This document shows, in pieces, positions 14,255-21,600 of a stretch of 25,512 nt of DNA. Positions within the stretch are counted from its first letter, which is position 1. The number at the start of each line of letters is the position of its first letter. The stretch lies in NCBI GenBank assembly GCA_036399175.1, contig DASWNP010000016.1, forward strand, positions 1 to 25,512. The letters are read 5' to 3'. The stretch is from DASWNP01 sp036399175. GTDB taxonomy: Bacteria; Acidobacteriota; Blastocatellia; Pyrinomonadales; Pyrinomonadaceae. The notes beneath the pieces were generated by a model. The model had not been told where the DNA came from and ran no database searches. It saw nothing but the letters and a program-made list of their open reading frames with translations. Made by a program: the position numbers and the translations under genes.

Positions 14255-15133
14255 TCAGGAGAAAATCATGTAGCTTGCCCCCGAGCCAGATTCCTTCTCC
14301 GTGAAACGCGCGAGAGCGGCGAGTACGTCGCGGCACATCTCGCGCTCGGCGTCGCCCCGGCTGGCGATGTCGCGCAGCGTGACGGCTAGCAGCATCAAAT
14401 CGCGGTGCTCCGAAGAAGTGCGCGTTTGCTTCAACCACTGTCGCAAGCCCTCGCCCATGTGCCGGCCTTCTTCGTCGCCCTTCGCGGCCACGCTCGCCTG
14501 CGCCATCGCGCGCTCGAACAAAGACTCGACCAGCCCCGCAATCTCGAAGGCTTCGACGAGCGGCGCAATCGCGGTAGCGAAGTATGCGCCCCTGTCCATC
14601 TCGTCGGGCGTGAAAGGGCGATAGGGCGGGTCGCCGACGCGATTGACGAACTCAAGCACGCCGATAATTCTCCCGTCGGCGCGCAGGGGCGTGGCGAGCA
14701 GGGTCTGCGTCGAATAGCCTGTGAAGCGGTCGATGTCGGAATAGAAGGCCGACTCGCGCTCGGCGTCGGCGACGATCATCGGCTGCCCGCTCTCGAAGAC
14801 GAAACCGGCGATGCCTTTGCCGGGCGGAATTCGTACCTTCAAAAGCTCGTCGGCCACCTCGCCGATAGCACACATGAACTTCAAATCTCCTGCGTCGCCT
14901 TCGCGCACGATAATCGAAGCCTCGTCGCAGTCGAGCGAGTCGGCGGCTACGGTGAGCATGTGCTTGAGCGAGCGTTCGAGCGGCGCGGTCAGGATGTTCA
15001 CCACGTCAACCGTCTGGATGGCGGCGCGCAGTTGCTCGGCGAAAAGATTCTCCTTCGAACGCTTTCCCGCGCCCTCTTTGCCCGTCTCTTTGCTGCCGGA
15101 GGTGTCGAGCCCCCAGCCCTCTACTTCACTCAT
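14255..15133 (-). CDS. GAF-domain sensor-like protein
   Basis: The protein is 292 aa from the ATG at 15133. The frame could open as far up as 15370, but those extra 79 residues look like non-coding translation. The chosen start has GGAAG 4 bases upstream. Residues about 45-200 form a GAF domain (FESGQPMIVADAERESAFYSDID, LLATPLRADGRIIGVLEFVN), a fold that binds small ligands or mediates dimerisation. A polar, helical tail of about 90 residues follows. There is no kinase, cyclase, phosphodiesterase or DNA-binding domain, so any output must go through a partner. The protease gene begins 58 bases downstream on the same strand and the two are probably co-transcribed, so the protease is the natural candidate. 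The gene faces the FAAL-NRPS across a 498-base divergent region, which could allow joint control of biosynthesis and the GAF-protease-exporter genes. The domain is certain in type; ligand and role are unknown. Confidence 0.87.
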   Translation of the reverse strand: MSEVEGWGLDTSGSKETGKEGAGKRSKENLFAEQLRAAIQTVDVVNILTAPLERSLKHMLTVAADSLDCDEASIIVREGDAGDLKFMCAIGEVADELLKVRIPPGKGIAGFVFESGQPMIVADAERESAFYSDIDRFTGYSTQTLLATPLRADGRIIGVLEFVNRVGDPPYRPFTPDEMDRGAYFATAIAPLVEAFEIAGLVESLFERAMAQASVAAKGDEEGRHMGEGLRQWLKQTRTSSEHRDLMLLAVTLRDIASRGDAEREMCRDVLAALARFTEKESGSGASYMIFS

Positions 15134-15631
15134 AAAACTTCCGTTGACCTCGCGGATGGAAATAGGAGAACGCTCTCGCTGATTCTCCGGCGGTAAGCGT
15201 GAACTCGAAGAGCCGGACGCCTTCGCGGTGCAGGCGACGAAGAGCGTTCGAGCCTCGTCCGAACGTAGCGAGAGAGCCCGCGTATTATACATGCTGCGTC
15301 TCGGTAGAAAATATAATTCGCTCGATGCGCTCGAAGTGGCGGCGCGCGCGTGCGCTGTGATATAAAGCACGCCTCCGTTGAAGGCAAGACGAGGCCGGTC
15401 GCTTGGAGAGATACCGGCGCACGTCCTTGCTCGACGGCGTTCGGTCGGTCGCAGGCAGCCGAGCTGGTTCTCCGCGCTTCAGAATCTCAACAATCTTCAA
15501 GCAAAAATCCAGCGTTCCGACGACTTAGACAGTGGATAACTGACGGTCGTCAGACTTTGAAAGACAGGAGACCCCTCTCGCCGCTACGCGCGCGCCCCTC
15601 GCCTCGCCTTGATATTCTGTAAACATCAAAC
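15134..15631. promoter_or_regulatory. Divergent control region between the GAF gene and the FAAL-NRPS
   Basis: This 498-base gene-free stretch should hold the promoters for both directions. The part near 15284-15317 is the most AT-rich. A perfect TATAAT occurs on the - strand (15289-15284) and another on the + strand (15312-15317), neither with a good -35. A 6-base inverted repeat (CTGACG-GT-CGTCAG, 15540-15553) is a weak operator candidate about 80 bases before the NRPS start. The NRPS start has no Shine-Dalgarno. Short frames within this stretch look like noise. Confidence 0.5.
15284..15289 (-). promoter_or_regulatory. Candidate -10 element for the GAF-protease-exporter genes
   Basis: A perfect TATAAT on the - strand lies about 150 bases upstream of the GAF start. 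The hexamer 16-17 bases further upstream (TTTTCT or ATTTTC) is a poor -35, so this is only a candidate. Confidence 0.35.
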
Positions 15632-18600
15632 ATGACAAGCTACTCCGCGCCTTCTGCCGAATCAGAAATCAAGTGCTCGTCTCTCGTCGAGCTGCTGTAC
15701 TTGCGCGCCGCCGCCGAGCCCGAGCGCACGGCCTACATCTTCCTCGCCGAGGGCGAGCGTGAAGAGACGAGCATCAGCTACGGAGAGCTTCTACGTCGCG
15801 CGCAGGCCATCGCCGCGCACCTGCAAAGCCTGGGCGCGGCGGGCGAGCGCGCTCTGCTCATCTACACGGCCGGGCTCGACTACGTCGCGGCCTTCTACGG
15901 TTGTCTGCTGGCGGGCGCAATCGGCGTCCCCGCCTTCCCGCCCCGACTCAATCGAAACGCCGAAAGGCTCGAAGCGATGGCTTCGGACGCCGCAGCCTCC
16001 TTCGCGCTCACGACTTCAAATCTCGCTCGGCGTCTCTCTCAAGCTACAGCGCAGAGCCCCGCGCTCGCTCGCCTCCGTTGGCTTTCGACCGACGCCATCC
16101 CCGAAGAGCTGGCTGCCGAATGGCGCGAGCCGAAGCTGAACGGCGAGAGCCTCGCTTATCTCCAGTACACTTCGGGCTCGACCTCGACGCCCAAAGGCGT
16201 AATGATTACGCACGCTAACGTCCTCAGCAACTCGGCCTACATCCATCGAGGCTTCGGACACACGCCCGAGAGCATCGCGCTCACATGGCTCCCGCACTTT
16301 CACGACATGGGGCTCATCGACGGCATCATCCAGCCGCTCTACGGCGGCTTCCGAGCCATACTGATGTCGCCCACGAGCTTCCTCCAGCGCCCCGCGCGCT
16401 GGCTCGAAGCCGTCATGCGCCGACGCGTCACGCACACGGGCGGCCCAAACTTCGCCTACGACCTCTGCGTCAGACGCACGAGCGCAGAGCTTCGCGCGAC
16501 GCTCGACCTTTCGACCTGGAGCGTCGCTTACAACGGCGCTGAGCCTGTCCGTTATGAAACTCTCCGTCGCTTCGCCGAGACGTTCGCGCCCTGCGGCTTC
16601 CGCTCGTCGGCTTTCTATCCGGCCTACGGTTTGGCGGAAGCGACGCTGAAGGTGACGGGCGGAAGAAGGGAGGAGGGCGCGTCTACTTGCGCCGTCGATG
16701 CGGCGGCGCTTGAGAGCAATCGTGTTCTGGAGACGACGGGCGAGCGCGTTGGCTCTCGCGTGCTCGTCGGCTCGGGACGCGCGGAGCACGAGACCGAAGT
16801 AGTCGTCGTCAATCCCGAAACGCTTGAGCTTTGTTCGCCTGAACAGGTGGGCGAAATCTGGGTGAGGGGCGCGGGTGTGGCCGCCGGTTACTGGAATCGA
16901 CCCGAAGAGACAGAGCGAGTCTTTCATGCGCGTCTCGCCGGGGCGACGGACGAAAGAAGATTCCTGCGCACAGGCGACCTCGGCTTCATCCGGCGCGGCG
17001 AGCTTTACGTCACGGGTCGGCTCAAAGACCTGATTATCATTCGCGGGCGCAACCTCTACCCGCAGGACATCGAAGCGGCCATCGAGCGTTGCCACGCGGC
17101 GATGAGAGCGGGAGGCGGCGCGGCCTTCTCGGTCGAAGCGGCGGGCGAGGAACGGCTCATCGTCGTGCAGGAGCTTGAGCACAGGCGAGAGGCAGCGTCG
17201 TCTGCCGCCATTCTCGAAGCGATGCGCGAAATGCTCTCGGCGGAGTTTGAGGTACAGCCCTTCGCCCTGCTGCTTTTGAAAGCGGGCGGCGTGCCCAAAA
17301 CTTCGAGCGGCAAAGTTCGGCGCGGCGAGTGTCGCGCGCGATTTCTCTCCGGAGATTTCGACGCACTGGCCGAGTGGCGCGCGAGTCTGGAGGCGACGGC
17401 GGATGAGGTGAATGCTGAAGCCGCGTTGTCAGGCGACGAAGGAGTTGAGTTATCGAGCGCCGAGGCGATTGAAGCATGGCTCAGGTTGCGTCTCGCCTCA
17501 AAGCTTCGTCTCGACTCGGCGAGCGTCGATGCCAGTCGGCCTCTTGCGCGCTACGGCGTCGATTCGCTCCTGGCCGTCGAGTTGATGCACGCCGTCGAGA
17601 CGCATCTCGGCGTCGTCCTGACGCTCACGGATTTTCTCTCCGCCCCGAGCCTCGCCGCGCTCGCCCAAAGCATCAATGAACGACGCGCGTCGGCGACCGA
17701 TGATGAAGTGCAAGCTGTTCAAGCGTCGTCCTGCGAAGCTGCGCGCGAAGGCGCAGAGGCGCGCATTCAAGCTCTTTCGCACGGGCAGCAGTCGCTCTGG
17801 TTTCTGCAACAGCTCGCGCCTGAGAGCAAGGCATATCATGTCGCCGTCGCTCTCCGAATCCGCTCGAAGGTGGACGCGGGGGCGCTCAGGCGCGCGTTTC
17901 AAGTCATCGTCGAGCGTCACGCGTCGCTGCGTTCGAGGTTCGTGGCTTCGAGCGAGGGCATCCCTGCGCGGGTCGTCGAGAGCCGGGCGGAGTTGAGCTT
18001 CCGCGCGTCGGACGCGAGGCTCTGGACGGAAGAGATTCTGCGCGAGCGTCTGCGAAAAGAGGTCGCCGAGCCGTTCGAGCTTTCGTCGGGCGAGCAGCTG
18101 CGAGTCGCGCTCTTCGAGCGGGCTGAAGCCGAGCATGTGCTGCTCGTCGTCGCGCATCACATCGCGGTCGATTTATGGTCGCTCGCCGTGCTGATTGAAG
18201 AACTCGGCGCTCTCTACTCTTCGGAGACAGGCGAGACGCGCGCCGCTTCGCTTGCGCCGCCCGCCGCCGACTACTCGGCTTACGTGCGCCGGCAGCAGGA
18301 GCTTCTCGGCGGCGAGGAGGGCTCGCGTCTCGCGGAGTTCTGGCGAGGGCAGCTTGCGGGCGAGCTGCCCGTGCTTGAGCTGCCGACTGACCGGCCGCGC
18401 CCGTCTGTTCAGACTTACGACGGCGCATCCGAATCGCTTCGGCTCGACGCGCGTCTCACCGCACGGCTCAAACAACTCGGCCGCGCGCACGACACGACGC
18501 TCTACACACTTCTGCTCGCCGCCTTCGACGTGCTTCTCTACCGCTACACCGGGCAGGAAGATTTGCTCGTCGGCTCGCCGACGGCAGGCCGCCCTTCGGC

Positions 18601-21600
18601 GCGCTTCTCGCGCACGGTCGGCTATTTCGTCAACCCCGTCGTGCATCGCGCTCGTCCCGCAGCCGAGTTGCCCTTCGACGAGTTCCTGCGCCGCGTACGC
18701 TCGAACGTCCTCGACGCTTTCGCGCATCAGGATTATCCCTTCGACCTGCTCGTCAGAGAGCTGCAAGCCGAGCGCGACCCCGCCCGCTCGCCGCTCTTTC
18801 AGGTGATGTTCGCCTTCAACAAAGCTCGACTGCTCGACGGCGAAGGACTCTCGGCGCTCTCGCTCGGAGAAGAGGGCGCGCGGATGACTCTGGGCGGCCT
18901 CGCGCTTGAGAGCTACAAGCTCGACGCGCGCATCGCGCAGTTCGACCTCTCGCTGACAATCGCCGAGACGGGCGACGAGCTGCTCGCCTCGCTCGAATAC
19001 AACACAGACCTCTTCGATGCCTCGACCGCCCGCCGCATGCTCCGCCATTTCCGCACGCTGCTCGAATCGGTCGCCGCTCATCCGGCAGAGACTCTCTCTC
19101 GTCTTCAACTGCTCGACGAAAGCGAACGCGAACAACTGCTCGAAGTGTGGAGCACAGCGCCGGAACGCACGGGTGCGTTAGAAGAAGAACGCGCGCCCGT
19201 TCAGATTCACACGCTGTTCGAGCGACAGGCCGCCGCCGCGCCCGGTTCGACAGCCCTCGTCTTTGAAGACGAGGCTGTGACTTACGGCGAGCTGAACGAG
19301 CGCGCGAACCGTCTGGCACATCATCTGAAACGCGCGGGCGTCGGCGCGGACGTGCCCGTCGGCATCTGCCTTGAGCGCTGCGTCGAGATGGTGGTCGCGC
19401 TGCTCGCGGCGCTCAAAGCCGGCGGCGCTTATGTGCCCTTAGACCCGCAGTATCCGCATGAGCGCCTCGCCTTCATGCTCGAAGATGCGCGAGCGCCGGT
19501 CGTCGTCACGGACGAGAGGGCGGCTCACGCGTTGCCCTCTACGTGGGCGCGAGTGATTCGTCTCGACGCCGACCGCGAAGCGTTTGCACGCGAGAGCGCA
19601 GAGAATCCGTCTGACACGAGCGAAGCCGACCATCTCGCCTACATCATCTACACATCAGGCTCGACGGGCAGACCCAAAGGCGTCATGGTTTCGCGCGGAA
19701 GCCTTGCCGCCGCCAATCTCGGCTGGCGCGAAGCCTACCGGCTCGACGCTCCGCCGAGCCTCCTGCAAATGGCGAGCTTCTCCTTCGACGTGTTCACCGA
19801 AGACGTGTGTCGCTCGCTCGCACACGGCGGAAAGCTCGTCCTCTGCTCGCGCGACGCGCTGCTTTCGCCTCCGTCGCTCTACGCGCTGATGCGGCGCGAG
19901 CAGGTAGACTTCGCAGACTTCGTGCCCGCAATCCTTCGCACGCTCGTCGCGCATCTGGAAGAGACCGGCCAGAGGCTCGACTTCATGCGCGCCGTCGTCT
20001 CCGGCGCAGATGCCCTCTACGTCGAAGACTACCGCAGACTCCGACGCCTCTGCGGGGCGGAGACGCGCGTCGTCAACTCCTACGGCATCACCGAAGCGGC
20101 AATCGACAACACTATCTACGAAAGCTCCGCCGAACTGGTCTTCGATAGCATCGTCCCCATCGGTCGCCCCTTTCGCGGCCTGCGCGTCTACGTGCTCGAC
20201 GCGCACATGCAGCCCGTCCCCGCAGGCGTCGCGGGCGAGCTATATCTCGGCGGCCAGTGGCTCGCGCGCGGCTATCTCAACCGACCCTGCCTGACCGCCG
20301 AAAAGTTTATCCCCGACCCTTTCTCCCGAGAGCCCGGCGCGCGCCTTTATCGCACGGGAGACCGCGTGCGCTTTCTGCCTGACGCGAATATCGAATTTCT
20401 CGGACGACAGGATTACCAGCTCAAGATTCGCGGCCATCGCATCGAGCCCGGCGAGATAGAGGCCGCGCTCGCGGCTCACCCGCAGGTGCGCGCCTCCGTC
20501 GTCGTCGCTCGAAGCGGCTCGGGGCGCGAGAAGAAAATCGTGGCCTACGTCGTCGCCGCAGACGAGACGCAGGAAACGGGCGAAGCCCTGACGCCTGCGC
20601 GCCTGCGCGCCTTCCTCAAAGAGCGTCTCTCGGCGCACATGCTGCCCTCGGCCTTCGTCTTTCTCGACGCGCTGCCTCTGACGCCCAACGGCAAGCTCGA
20701 ACGCAAACTTCTGCCCGCTCCCGACCTCGCCGCACACGAAAGCGAACGCGGCGCGTCATCCCCGCCGCAAACCCCGACCGAACGGGCGCTGGCGAGCATC
20801 TGGTCTGAGCTGCTCAACCTTGATCGAGTCGGCGTCCACGAAAATTTCTTCGAGCTTGGCGGCGATTCGATTCTCAGTATTCAGGTCGTCGCCCGCGCCG
20901 CTCATGCGGGTATCAATCTGACTCCGCGCCAAATCTTCGAGCATCCGACCATCGCCGCCCTCGCCTCCCTCCACGACGCGAACGAAAGTGAACGCGCCGC
21001 GCAGGCCGACGCCATTGCAGCGCCGAGAGACGAGAGCGACGAGACACGCGTCTCGACCGGGACGATGAGCGCCGAGACTGCCTCTTCGAGTTTGGAAGCA
21101 GCGCCTTCAACTCTTGCGCTCGTGCGGCTCGACCGGCGCGAGCTGGACGAGCTTGTGCGAGCGCACGGCGAGGTTGAAGACATCTATCCGCTCTCGCCCA
21201 TGCAACAGGGGATGCTCTTTCATAGTCTCTACACACCGGAGACGAGCATCTACACGGGTCAGTTCAGTTGCACGCTCGTCGGAAATTTGAACGAGGCGGC
21301 CTTCGTCGCCGCGCTTGAGCAGTTGTTCGAGCGTCACGAGATTCTGCGCACGACCTTCGTCTGGGAAAAACTCGACGAGCCGCTGCAAATTGTTCGACCG
21401 CCCTTCAGCCTCCCGCTTGAGCGAATAGATTGGCGCGCGCTCGACGAGCATGAGAAGGATACTCGTTGGGCGTCGCATCTCGCAGAGGAGCGTCGGCGCG
21501 GCTTCAATCTCTCCAGTCCGCCGCTCATCCGCATGACGCTCGCGCGCACGGGCAACGACCTCTACCGCTTCGCCTGGACGCATCATCACCTGCTGCTCGA

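Noticed and set aside
15134..15370. N-terminal extension of the GAF protein by 79 residues
   Set aside because: The extra part has no coherent fold and covers the promoter-like AT-rich patch. The ATG at 15133 has a purine-rich site and leads into the GAF domain.
15350..15622. Possible 90-aa gene just before the FAAL-NRPS
   Set aside because: No ribosome site, no family resemblance and a composition like translated intergenic DNA. Treated as leader/control region.
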